A stretch of DNA of 6,200 nt from Marinobacterium sp. xm-d-530. GTDB lineage: Bacteria > Pseudomonadota > Gammaproteobacteria > Pseudomonadales > Balneatricaceae. This document shows, piece after piece, positions 1 through 4,950 of this stretch. The notes under the pieces are model-generated. The model was not told the DNA's origin. It worked only from the letters and a program-made list of their open reading frames with translations, and made no database searches. Within the stretch, counting starts at the first letter, position 1. Each line of letters opens with the position of its first letter. The DNA is taken from NCBI GenBank assembly GCA_949499045.1, contig CATEEE010000082.1:1-6200 (forward strand), in the 5' to 3' direction. A program made the position numbers and the translations under genes.

Positions 1-59
1 ATGGGCTATCTCCAGTTCAGTATGAAAAACGGTATTTAGAAAAGCTAGCGGTTGTCTAG
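1..59 (+). CDS. IS3-family transposase OrfB, C-terminal end (partial)
   Basis: Only the last 18 codons are present, read from base 3 to a TAG at 57-59; the rest lies beyond the left edge. The peptide GLSPVQYEKRYLEKLAVV carries the SPVQYE-type ending seen at the C-terminus of many IS3-family OrfB (DDE integrase-fold) transposases, a few residues after the catalytic domain. OrfB catalyses cut-and-join transposition through a circular intermediate, working with OrfA as a frameshifted OrfAB fusion. The short distance from the stop codon to a probable terminal inverted repeat at 77 is typical of the family. No catalytic residue lies inside the window, so the assignment rests on the C-terminal motif and the IS-like end that follows. 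It is fairly but not fully secure. Confidence 0.7.
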   Translation, partial: GLSPVQYEKRYLEKLAVV

Positions 60-77
60 GAAACTAGGGGCTTGCCA
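52..77. repeat. Probable right terminal inverted repeat of the IS
   Basis: The stretch with GTCTAGGAAACTAGGGG followed by CTTGCCA resembles IS3-family right ends as I recall them: GTCTA, an A-rich stretch, a run of G, then a terminal CA. It begins just before the transposase stop codon, so the repeat overlaps the end of the gene. Its partner at the left IS end is outside the window, so the repeat is inferred from family pattern and not from a matched pair. Confidence 0.55.
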
Positions 78-511
78 TACTAAACACTCTAAGCTTTGTC
101 ACATTTAGCGCTGCTAGTAATAGCGATCCAGTTATTGCTCGTCGAAGAAAGCTAATCGCTAAGATTGAAGAACAGATTAAACTGGCTAATGACCCAAGCT
201 ATCTGCCAATGAAAACCAAATGGGTAACAGATGCTGAAGGCAATCAACGTAAGATTGACGTTCCTAAGCGAATTAAACGTTGGTGGACTAAATCCATAAA
301 CGGACAGATTAACCTTGTTGTCCGATATGGAAGCAAGCCCTTAGAGTTCGCTAAAGGCAAGAACGCCATCGAGCTTTCAGATGAGAGTGCTGTGAGTGAA
401 ACGCTTTTAAAAATAAAAGAGGCAGCAGAGAAAGGTGAGTTGGACCCACTTATCGAGCAACAAGCTCAATTTGGGCGAGCTATTAGAAAAAAGGCAGCGT
501 TAACGTCCTAA
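78..511 (+). pseudogene. DUF6641-like hypothetical gene, 5' end lost to IS insertion
   Basis: An open frame runs from the IS boundary to the TAA at 509-511, about 144 codons. The encoded protein has a basic, probably helical segment (PVIARRRKLIAKIEEQIKLA), a central PKRIKRWW block, a VVRYGSKPLEFAKGKNAIEL block and an acidic C-terminal helix. This order matches what I recall of DUF6641 proteins, which are about 140-150 residues long, of unknown function, and common on plasmids and integrative elements. Similarity starts right after the IS end (LNTLSFV), but no ATG, GTG or TTG exists in frame before codon 45: the frame begins at a TAG inside the IS and has ATA at 77-79. The only in-frame ATG, at 209, has no Shine-Dalgarno sequence and would drop the N-terminal third. 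I infer that the IS removed the start codon and the gene is probably dead or poorly expressed. Function is unknown. Confidence 0.6.
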
Positions 512-542
512 AAAATGGGGCTGTTTAACAAACCAGCCCCAT
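510..542 (-). terminator. Intrinsic terminator facing the integrase transcript
   Basis: ATGGGGCTG (515-523) pairs perfectly with CAGCCCCAT (534-542), and three further A-T pairs inside leave a single bulged C and a three-base loop. On the minus strand the GC-rich stem runs into a six-base T-tract (complement of the A-run 510-515). On the plus strand no T-run follows. It therefore best terminates leftward transcription, that is, the integrase message ending about 140 bases earlier, and it also protects the end of the convergent DUF6641-like gene. Confidence 0.7.
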
Positions 543-679
543 AAACTGCGTTGACTCTGCGAGAATGAAAAAGGCCATTCAGATTAACTGTCCCTGTCTA
601 TCTGGATGGCTTAGGTCTATTAAACAACAGTTCTATTAAATCTTTCAAGTATACTTTTGGGGTTTTATTCTGTAGGAAG

Positions 680-1942
680 CTAGTTAGCTAAAACGGTCTC
701 ATCAAATCGTTCCCCAGCCAATGTTTGAGCACTCATGTGAGGGATAAACTTACTGTAGAACTTCTCAAGCATTCCAACACTAGTACCCATTTGCTTTGCG
801 ATGATGGCTAAGCTTATTCCTTGTTGGATCATTCGCGTTGCATAGAAATGTCGGAGTGAGTACAGAGTGCGAGGCATCTTGTCACTGGTTGTACCATATA
901 GCAGATCCATTTTAGTAAGGTACTGCTCAAAGTTTTTGTTGAGCTGTTTAGTTTGCTCTCCACTTCTTAGTCTGAAGACATGCTTATCTACACGTTTCTT
1001 AAGTAGTTGATCGAATGACATGTCTGCTAATTCTGGAAAACGGCTTTGAATACGCTTGAAATAACGTATGGCGACATGGCGAGCTATTAGTTGTCTGTTT
1101 CCAGTCTTTCCATCCACTGTAATCTCTAGAAATCGTTCTCCAGCTTCATTGATATACCAATCTAAATGTTTCCATTTAAGGTTTGTCATTTCAGTGCCAT
1201 GACGTATTCCTGTGTTCGCTAGGATAAGAACGTAATCGCGCAACAGTTCACGTATTTCTGCTGTTGTTTGCTTAGGCTTACGCTCACCAATCAAAAATTT
1301 ATTAGTGCTAGTTGCAGCATCTACAAATCCGCTTTCAGCCCAATAGCGCAGGCTCCTTGTAAGCTTTGCGTATTCAGCACGCGTAAAAGTAGGGCGGCTA
1401 TTTGACTTGATACCTGCAACACGAAAGCTTGGAACATCAGTTGGCTTCATCCAGCCTCTGTCGAGCGCTAGCTGAAATACTTTATTCAATGCACTGTTAT
1501 GTGTGTTGTGAGTACTTTTGGACATTTCAGTTTTGCCCATTTGTTCTAGTCGCCAATCATCAAAACCGTCTAAGCGTTCGTTTGTGATTTGATTGATGTT
1601 GAATTTTCCAAGATATGGAATGTGATATTTGCGAAGAGCGGAGATGTAATCTTTGTAAACAACCTTGCCACGTCTGCTAGCGAGTTCATTTTCCATGCGT
1701 TTAATTGCATTTTCTGCGACAGCACGAAATTTGGTTGTTGTTAGCGGCAGGTTATTTTTAACGTGTGTTTTTAATTCCGTACGAATATCTAGAGCATTCT
1801 CACGAGCTTCATCGATATCTGCTGAGCCAGTGCTTCGTCTAATCCATTCGCCCTCAATTTTGATTCTTGCTTGCCATCGGGCGCTGCGTGAGCGTCGATA
1901 CAGCACGATCAGTCCAGGAATTACGGTAACCATTTCAGCCAT
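680..1942 (-). CDS. Tyrosine recombinase, integrase of a tRNA-Leu-integrated element
   Basis: The 420-residue protein is a full-length phage/island-type site-specific integrase, which would recombine attP on the element with attB in the chromosome. It has an N-terminal arm-binding-like region (about 1-60), a SAM-like core-binding domain (about 72-172) and a C-terminal catalytic domain (about 186-400). Visible catalytic residues are R247 in TGIRHG, K279 in DGKTG, R364 in YSLRHFYATR and the nucleophile Y396 in MLEKFYSKF. The usual histidine of the HxxR box is Y361, and the position nine residues before the nucleophile is T387 (QMGTS) instead of His/Trp. Both variants are, to my memory, common in integrases with YSLRH and QMGTSV motifs, so the enzyme is probably active. 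ATG at 1942 is preferred because AAAGAAG (1952-1958, minus strand) lies nine bases upstream. Position next to the 3' end of a tRNA-Leu gene supports an island integrase. No excisionase is visible. Confidence 0.93.
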   Translation of the reverse strand: MAEMVTVIPGLIVLYRRSRSARWQARIKIEGEWIRRSTGSADIDEARENALDIRTELKTHVKNNLPLTTTKFRAVAENAIKRMENELASRRGKVVYKDYISALRKYHIPYLGKFNINQITNERLDGFDDWRLEQMGKTEMSKSTHNTHNSALNKVFQLALDRGWMKPTDVPSFRVAGIKSNSRPTFTRAEYAKLTRSLRYWAESGFVDAATSTNKFLIGERKPKQTTAEIRELLRDYVLILANTGIRHGTEMTNLKWKHLDWYINEAGERFLEITVDGKTGNRQLIARHVAIRYFKRIQSRFPELADMSFDQLLKKRVDKHVFRLRSGEQTKQLNKNFEQYLTKMDLLYGTTSDKMPRTLYSLRHFYATRMIQQGISLAIIAKQMGTSVGMLEKFYSKFIPHMSAQTLAGERFDETVLAN

Positions 1943-1966
1943 TTTTTCGCACTTCTTTAGTGGATA

Positions 1967-2001
1967 TAAATGGATTATAGCGTCGTAAAAATAGCGAGCA
2001 A
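1967..2001 (-). promoter_or_regulatory. Promoter of the integrase gene
   Basis: Reading leftward, TTGCTC (complement of 1996-2001) and a perfect TATAAT (complement of 1974-1979) are separated by 16 bases. Transcription would start near 1967 and give a leader of about 25 bases before the ATG at 1942. The -35 box matches consensus in only three of six positions, so activation, or repression through nearby repeats, is possible. A GAGC-AATA-GCTC inverted repeat (1996-2007) covers the -35 box and could be an operator; that part is inference. Confidence 0.55.
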
Positions 2002-2012
2002 TAGCTCTAAAA

Positions 2013-2030
2013 AGTGTGCACCGAGTGTGC
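2013..2030. repeat. AGTGTGC direct repeats upstream of the integrase promoter
   Basis: AGTGTGC occurs at 2013-2019 and 2024-2030, 11 bases apart, about one helical turn. They lie between the integrase promoter and the tRNA junction, where arm-type integrase sites or excisionase/repressor sites are usually found. The copies are short and may be chance. Confidence 0.3.
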
Positions 2031-2061
2031 TAAGAAAGATATTTTAATCTGGCAGAAATGA

Positions 2062-2094
2062 AAAATGCACGATACCTGCGTATTCGTGCATTTT
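2062..2094 (-). terminator. Hairpin terminator downstream of tRNA-Leu
   Basis: AAAATGCACGA (2062-2072) is perfectly complementary to TCGTGCATTTT (2084-2094), and TAC/GTA extends the stem past a one-base bulge to a CTGC loop. The minus-strand copy ends in TTTTT, so it would stop the tRNA-Leu transcript about 35 bases past the CCA end. The plus-strand copy also ends in TTTT, so it may work both ways. It lies on the element side of the tRNA end, so it may have been brought in with the island. Confidence 0.6.
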
Positions 2095-2128
2095 ATCTAC
2101 ATACTCTCAAAATTTACCAACAAGATAT

Positions 2129-2165
2129 TGGTACCGATGGTCGGACTCGAACCGACACGCTTTAT
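2129..2165. other. Probable attachment site (island-chromosome junction) in the tRNA 3' end
   Basis: The 3' part of tRNA-Leu (T-arm, acceptor strand and encoded CCA) faces the integrase gene, with 186 bases between the tRNA end and the integrase start. Tyrosine integrases of islands commonly use such tRNA 3' ends as attB, and the element restores the tRNA sequence. The true core length is unknown; it could reach the anticodon stem. I searched 1-680 by eye for a second copy and found none, so the other att site should lie beyond the left edge. Confidence 0.5.
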
Positions 2166-2214
2166 AGGCAACGGATTTTGAATCCGTCGTGTCTACCAAT
2201 TCCACCACACCGGC
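2129..2214 (-). tRNA. tRNA-Leu (anticodon CAA)
   Basis: The 86-base minus-strand gene folds as a class II tRNA. The acceptor stem pairs GCCGGTG with CATCGGT, with G-U wobbles at pairs 1 and 5. A D-arm is present, and the anticodon stem ACGGA/TCCGT holds the loop TTCAAAA. A long variable arm follows, then the T-arm GTCGG-TTCGAGT-CCGAC, discriminator A and an encoded CCA (complement of 2129-2131). Loop positions 34-36 read CAA, so it decodes UUG leucine codons, as does E. coli leuX. The gene is divergent from queA, has its own promoter close upstream and a hairpin terminator downstream. Its intact 3' end next to an integrase gene indicates that an element has inserted here and restored the tRNA. 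The leuX gene of enterobacteria is a known island hotspot. Confidence 0.96.
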
Positions 2215-2222
2215 AGAGAGTG

Positions 2223-2256
2223 TGGCGCATTATAAGCGGGTTTTAGAATAGGTCAA
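2223..2256 (-). promoter_or_regulatory. tRNA-Leu promoter
   Basis: On the minus strand TTGACC (complement of 2251-2256) and a perfect TATAAT (complement of 2229-2234) are spaced by 16 bases. They are followed by a GC-rich discriminator (GCGCC), a feature of stable-RNA promoters under stringent ppGpp control. Transcription would start near 2222, about eight bases before the mature tRNA 5' end at 2214. Confidence 0.75.
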
Positions 2257-2262
2257 TCTTCT

Positions 2263-2299
2263 GTGACGTTTTTAAGTAGATTTTGTTAATATTTTCGCC
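2263..2299 (+). promoter_or_regulatory. Probable promoter of the queA-tgt-yajC(-secD) operon
   Basis: GTGACG (2263-2268) matches the -35 consensus at four positions. TAATAT (2287-2292) matches -10 at four, and is preceded by TG at 2284-2285 as an extended -10; the spacer is 18 bases. Transcription would begin near 2299, leaving a leader of about 26 bases. The -35 box lies back to back with that of the divergent tRNA promoter, only six bases apart, so the two could interfere. Confidence 0.4.
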
Positions 2300-2324
2300 C
2301 CGCAAAATTTAACGCTCGGTATCT

Positions 2325-3359
2325 ATGAAGTTAAGTGATTTTGATTTTGAACTTCCAGAAGAGTTGATCGCGCATTTCCCATTGGAACAGCGTACTTCAA
2401 GTCGTCTGCTGCAGGTTGATGGAAATACCGGTGAACGTGTTCATGGTTCGTTTAGCGATATTCTAGATCTGGTTGAACCAGGTGATCTGATGGTCTTTAA
2501 CGACACTCGCGTGATTCCGGCTCGTCTTTTTGGTCAGAAAGAGAGTGGCGGCAAAGTAGAGCTGTTGGTTGAACGTGTCACCGGTGAAAAACGTGCCCTT
2601 GTTCATCTGCGTGCTAGCCGGACGCCCAAAGAGGGCACTAAGCTGCAATTTGAGGGCGGTATTAATGCTGAAGTGCTAGGCCGTGAGAACGGCCTGTTTG
2701 ATCTGCAGTTTGATATTGAAGATTCAATCATCGAAGCGCTCGAGCGTGTCGGTCACATGCCTTTGCCTCCCTACATTAAACGTGAGGACCAACTTTCCGA
2801 TCGTGAACGTTATCAGACGGTTTACAACAAAAAGCCTGGTGCTGTCGCTGCGCCTACGGCTGGATTGCACTTTGATGATGAGCTAATCGCTAAGTTGGAA
2901 GCAAAAGGGGTTGAGCGTGCGTTTGTGACGCTTCATGTCGGCGCAGGTACTTTTCGCCCGGTTAAAGTTGATGACATCGAGACCCATGAGATGCATGCGG
3001 AATATATCGAAGTTGATCAATCGGTGTGTGATGCGGTTAATGCAGCTAAAGCGCGTGGTGGACGTGTCATCGCGGTGGGGACGACCAGTGTTCGATCTTT
3101 AGAGTCAGCTTCACAGTCTGGGGAGATTGAGCCTACCTTTGGTGATACTCAGATCTTCATCTATCCAGGTTATGAATACAAAACTGTGGATGCGTTGGTG
3201 ACCAATTTCCACCTTCCTGAGTCCACACTTCTCATGTTGGTCTCGGCATTTGCAGGATATGAGACAATTATGGCCGCTTACATAGAGGCTGTTGAGCAGA
3301 AATATCGATTTTTTAGTTACGGTGATGCGATGTTTCTAACGCGCAACACTCAAGGTTAA
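2325..3359 (+). CDS. queA: S-adenosylmethionine:tRNA ribosyltransferase-isomerase QueA
   Basis: QueA transfers and isomerises the ribosyl part of S-adenosylmethionine onto preQ1 already placed in tRNA, giving epoxyqueuosine, the penultimate step of queuosine synthesis in the cytoplasm. The 344-residue protein aligns end to end with E. coli QueA (356 residues). Matching features are an N-terminal DFxFELPEELIAHFP (5-19), GDLMVFNDTRVIPARLFG (53-70), GHMPLPPYI (143-151), PGAVAAPTAGLHF (171-183), VTLHVGAGTF (201-210), VGTTSVRSLES (251-261) and a C-terminal YRFFSYGDAMF (327-337). The C-terminus is slightly shorter than in E. coli. ATG 2325 is chosen by homology; no clear Shine-Dalgarno sequence precedes it, so initiation may be weak. 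It heads an operon, with tgt starting 12 bases after its stop. The enzyme just before it in the pathway is encoded by that next gene. Confidence 0.97.
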   Translation: MKLSDFDFELPEELIAHFPLEQRTSSRLLQVDGNTGERVHGSFSDILDLVEPGDLMVFNDTRVIPARLFGQKESGGKVELLVERVTGEKRALVHLRASRTPKEGTKLQFEGGINAEVLGRENGLFDLQFDIEDSIIEALERVGHMPLPPYIKREDQLSDRERYQTVYNKKPGAVAAPTAGLHFDDELIAKLEAKGVERAFVTLHVGAGTFRPVKVDDIETHEMHAEYIEVDQSVCDAVNAAKARGGRVIAVGTTSVRSLESASQSGEIEPTFGDTQIFIYPGYEYKTVDALVTNFHLPESTLLMLVSAFAGYETIMAAYIEAVEQKYRFFSYGDAMFLTRNTQG

Positions 3360-3360
3360 G

Positions 3361-3365
3361 TAGGT
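3361..3365 (+). promoter_or_regulatory. Ribosome binding site that sets the tgt start
   Basis: TAGGT directly after the queA stop lies seven bases (counting from its AGG) before the ATG at 3372. The in-frame ATG at 3390, which matches the E. coli Tgt start (MKFE), has no such site. This favours the longer protein. Confidence 0.5.
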
Positions 3366-3371
3366 AATTTA

Positions 3372-4508
3372 ATGAGCCGTCACTGTTTTATGAAATTTGA
3401 GACGATTGCGAGCGAAGGTAAAGCGCGACGTGGTCGTTTGAGCTTCCCACGCGGCGCGGTCGAAACCCCTGCATTTATGCCAGTGGGTACCTATGGCACC
3501 GTCAAGGGCATGTTACCACGCGATGTTGAGGCAACCGGTGCGCACATTCTGCTGGGTAATACATTCCACCTGATGTTGCGTCCAGGCACTGATCTGATCG
3601 AACTGCACGGTGATCTGCATGACTTCATGCAGTGGGATAAACCGATTCTGACGGATTCAGGAGGCTTCCAAGTATTCAGCTTAGGTAAGATGCGCAAGAT
3701 TACGGAAGAGGGTGTCTCTTTCCAGTCACCTGTTAATGGTGACAAGGTGTTTGTGAGTCCAGAGGTATCGATGGAAGTGCAGCGCAAGCTCGGTTCTGAC
3801 ATCGTTATGATCTTTGACGAGTGTACGCCTTACCCTGCAACAGAACAGGAAGCGGCGGACTCTATGCGTCTCTCTTTGCGTTGGGCGCAGCGATCTAAAG
3901 ATGCGCACGGTGACAGTCCTTCGGCTCTGTTCGGGATTGTTCAGGGTGGTATGTATGAGCATTTACGTGATGAATCCTTAGAAGGGCTGACCAATATCGG
4001 TTTTGACGGTTATGCGATTGGCGGTTTGTCAGTGGGTGAGCCGAAAGATGAGATGATCAAGGTGTTGGATCATCTGGCGCATAAGATGCCTGAAGATAAG
4101 CCTCGTTACCTGATGGGTGTTGGGAAACCGGAAGATCTTGTAGAGGGGGTCCGTCGCGGGGTTGATATGTTCGACTGTGTGATGCCAACTCGAAATGCAC
4201 GAAACGGCTTTTTATTTACCCGTGAAGGGGTTGTAAAAATCCGTAACTCGTCCCATAAAACAGATACTGGACCAGTGGATGCAGATTGCGGTTGTTACAC
4301 CTGCCAGAACTTCAGTCGATCTTATCTGCACCACCTTGATAAGTGCAGTGAGATTCTGGGTTCGCAGTTGAATACGATTCACAACTTACACTACTACCAA
4401 GACTTGATGGCAGGTTTGCGTGGAGCCCTTGAACAGGGTACATTGACCGCCTTCGTAGATGAGTTCTACCGTCGACGTGGCTTGGAAACGCCAACGTTGG
4501 CTGAATAA
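3372..4508 (+). CDS. tgt: tRNA-guanine transglycosylase Tgt
   Basis: Tgt exchanges guanine 34 in tRNAs with GUN anticodons (Asp, Asn, His, Tyr) for preQ1, the entry of the queuosine base into tRNA. The 378-residue protein is a TIM-barrel enzyme with all key residues visible. D95 in LTDSGGFQ corresponds to the general acid/base, and D268 in DMFDCVMPTRN to the nucleophile. C306, C308, C311 and H337 form the zinc site. Conserved IFDECTPYP (147-155), GIVQGG (188-193) and GYAIGGLSVGEP (213-224) are also present. The N-terminus carries six residues (MSRHCF) before the position where E. coli Tgt starts; the upstream AGG supports this longer start. It follows queA by 12 bases and precedes yajC by 42 bases, the usual gammaproteobacterial operon order. 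I see nothing abnormal in it. Confidence 0.98.
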   Translation: MSRHCFMKFETIASEGKARRGRLSFPRGAVETPAFMPVGTYGTVKGMLPRDVEATGAHILLGNTFHLMLRPGTDLIELHGDLHDFMQWDKPILTDSGGFQVFSLGKMRKITEEGVSFQSPVNGDKVFVSPEVSMEVQRKLGSDIVMIFDECTPYPATEQEAADSMRLSLRWAQRSKDAHGDSPSALFGIVQGGMYEHLRDESLEGLTNIGFDGYAIGGLSVGEPKDEMIKVLDHLAHKMPEDKPRYLMGVGKPEDLVEGVRRGVDMFDCVMPTRNARNGFLFTREGVVKIRNSSHKTDTGPVDADCGCYTCQNFSRSYLHHLDKCSEILGSQLNTIHNLHYYQDLMAGLRGALEQGTLTAFVDEFYRRRGLETPTLAE

Positions 4509-4537
4509 CCTAAATAAACTTTTATCAATGATGTTAC

Positions 4538-4542
4538 AGGAG
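4538..4542 (+). promoter_or_regulatory. Ribosome binding site that sets the yajC start
   Basis: AGGAG at 4538-4542 is eight bases before ATG 4551. It overlaps an upstream in-frame GTG at 4542, which therefore cannot be the start it serves. Confidence 0.8.
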
Positions 4543-4550
4543 TGCTTTTG

Positions 4551-4880
4551 ATGAGCTTCTTTATTTCACCTGCTTTCGCTGAAGGTGCAGGCGGTGCTAC
4601 CGATCCAGGTATGTTTAACCTTATTTTTCTACTGGGTTTCGGTCTGATCTTCTACTTCTTCATGTGGCGTCCACAAGCGAAACGTCAAAAAGAGCACAAA
4701 TCACTGGTTTCTGGTCTTGCTAAAGGTGATGAGGTGATCACGGCTGGCGGTATCATCGGTAAGGTGGTTCGCGTTTCTGATGACTACATTGCACTTGAAG
4801 TATCAGAAGGCGTTGAGCTTAAGTTCCAGAAGTCTCACGTAGCGTCTGAGCTACCAAAAGGCACTATTAAAGGTATTTAA
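4551..4880 (+). CDS. yajC: Sec translocon accessory protein YajC
   Basis: YajC is a small inner-membrane protein that joins SecD and SecF in the accessory complex of the SecYEG translocon. The 109-residue product has the typical MSFFIS start, one hydrophobic membrane segment (about 21-39), the conserved RPQAKRQKEH block just after it (40-49), and a cytoplasmic domain with AKGDEVITAGGIIGKV (57-72) and LPKGT near the end. E. coli YajC has 110 residues and the same plan. The start at 4551 is chosen because AGGAG lies at the right distance and because E. coli YajC also begins MSFFIS; a frame extension to GTG 4542 would add three residues but overlaps the ribosome site. It lies 42 bases after tgt and 70 bases before secD, with a strong hairpin terminator in the second gap. 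Confidence 0.96.
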   Translation: MSFFISPAFAEGAGGATDPGMFNLIFLLGFGLIFYFFMWRPQAKRQKEHKSLVSGLAKGDEVITAGGIIGKVVRVSDDYIALEVSEGVELKFQKSHVASELPKGTIKGI

Positions 4881-4894
4881 TCGACCTTGCTTAC

Positions 4895-4933
4895 AGCGCT
4901 GTTACTGATCGGTAACGGCGCTTTTCTGTTTTT
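4895..4933 (+). terminator. Intrinsic terminator or attenuator between yajC and secD
   Basis: AGCGCTGTTAC (4895-4905) pairs with GTAACGGCGCT (4912-4922) over 11 pairs including one U-G wobble, with a six-base loop. It is followed directly by TTTTCTGTTTTT (4922-4933). This is a textbook intrinsic terminator, yet secD starts only 17 bases after the T-tract, leaving no room for a full promoter after it. secD must rely on read-through or on a promoter inside yajC or tgt. Confidence 0.75.
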
Positions 4934-4950
4934 AAAAGGATGGGCCTGTA

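Larger units (their letters stand above)
1..77 (+). mobile_element. Right end of an IS3-family insertion sequence
   Basis: The element comes in from outside the window with its transposase read rightward, and probably ends at the CA dinucleotide 76-77, as IS3-family ends do (TG...CA). The boundary agrees with the point where the downstream DUF6641-like reading frame loses its start. The expected 3-4 base target duplication would be TAC or TACT beginning at 78; the other copy lies off the left edge, so it cannot be checked here. Confidence 0.65.

Noticed and set aside
1..39. Frame 1 reading MGYLQFSMKNGI
   Set aside because: Frame 3 gives the recognisable transposase C-terminus over the same bases, so this is a shadow.
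77..79. ATA as a rare start codon for the DUF6641-like gene, with AGGGG six bases before it
   Set aside because: The spacing is attractive, but the AGGGG and the first A belong to what looks like the IS end, so the ATA is better explained as a junction artefact.
565..639. Plus-strand frame of 24 codons between the hairpin and the integrase end
   Set aside because: It has no good ribosome site, no recognisable motif, and lies in a short convergent gap.
616..656. TCTATTAAA direct repeat (616-624, 632-640) and palindrome AAGTATACTT (647-656)
   Set aside because: They are short, AT-rich and without a linked function; they could be chance.
1665..1988. Plus-strand open frame of 107 codons opposite the integrase
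   Set aside because: It lies inside the integrase gene on the other strand, has no domain pattern, and runs through the integrase promoter region.
2058..2246. Plus-strand open frame of 62 codons
   Set aside because: It is the antisense translation of the tRNA-Leu gene and its flanks; similar spurious peptides (TRTDTLYRQRILNPS) are a well-known annotation artefact.
2463..4494. Several open frames opposite or across queA and tgt
   Set aside because: All are shadows of the two well-conserved genes and show no family pattern.
4542..4550. GTG start giving YajC three extra residues
   Set aside because: The GTG overlaps the AGGAG ribosome site, and E. coli YajC begins MSFFIS like the ATG at 4551.
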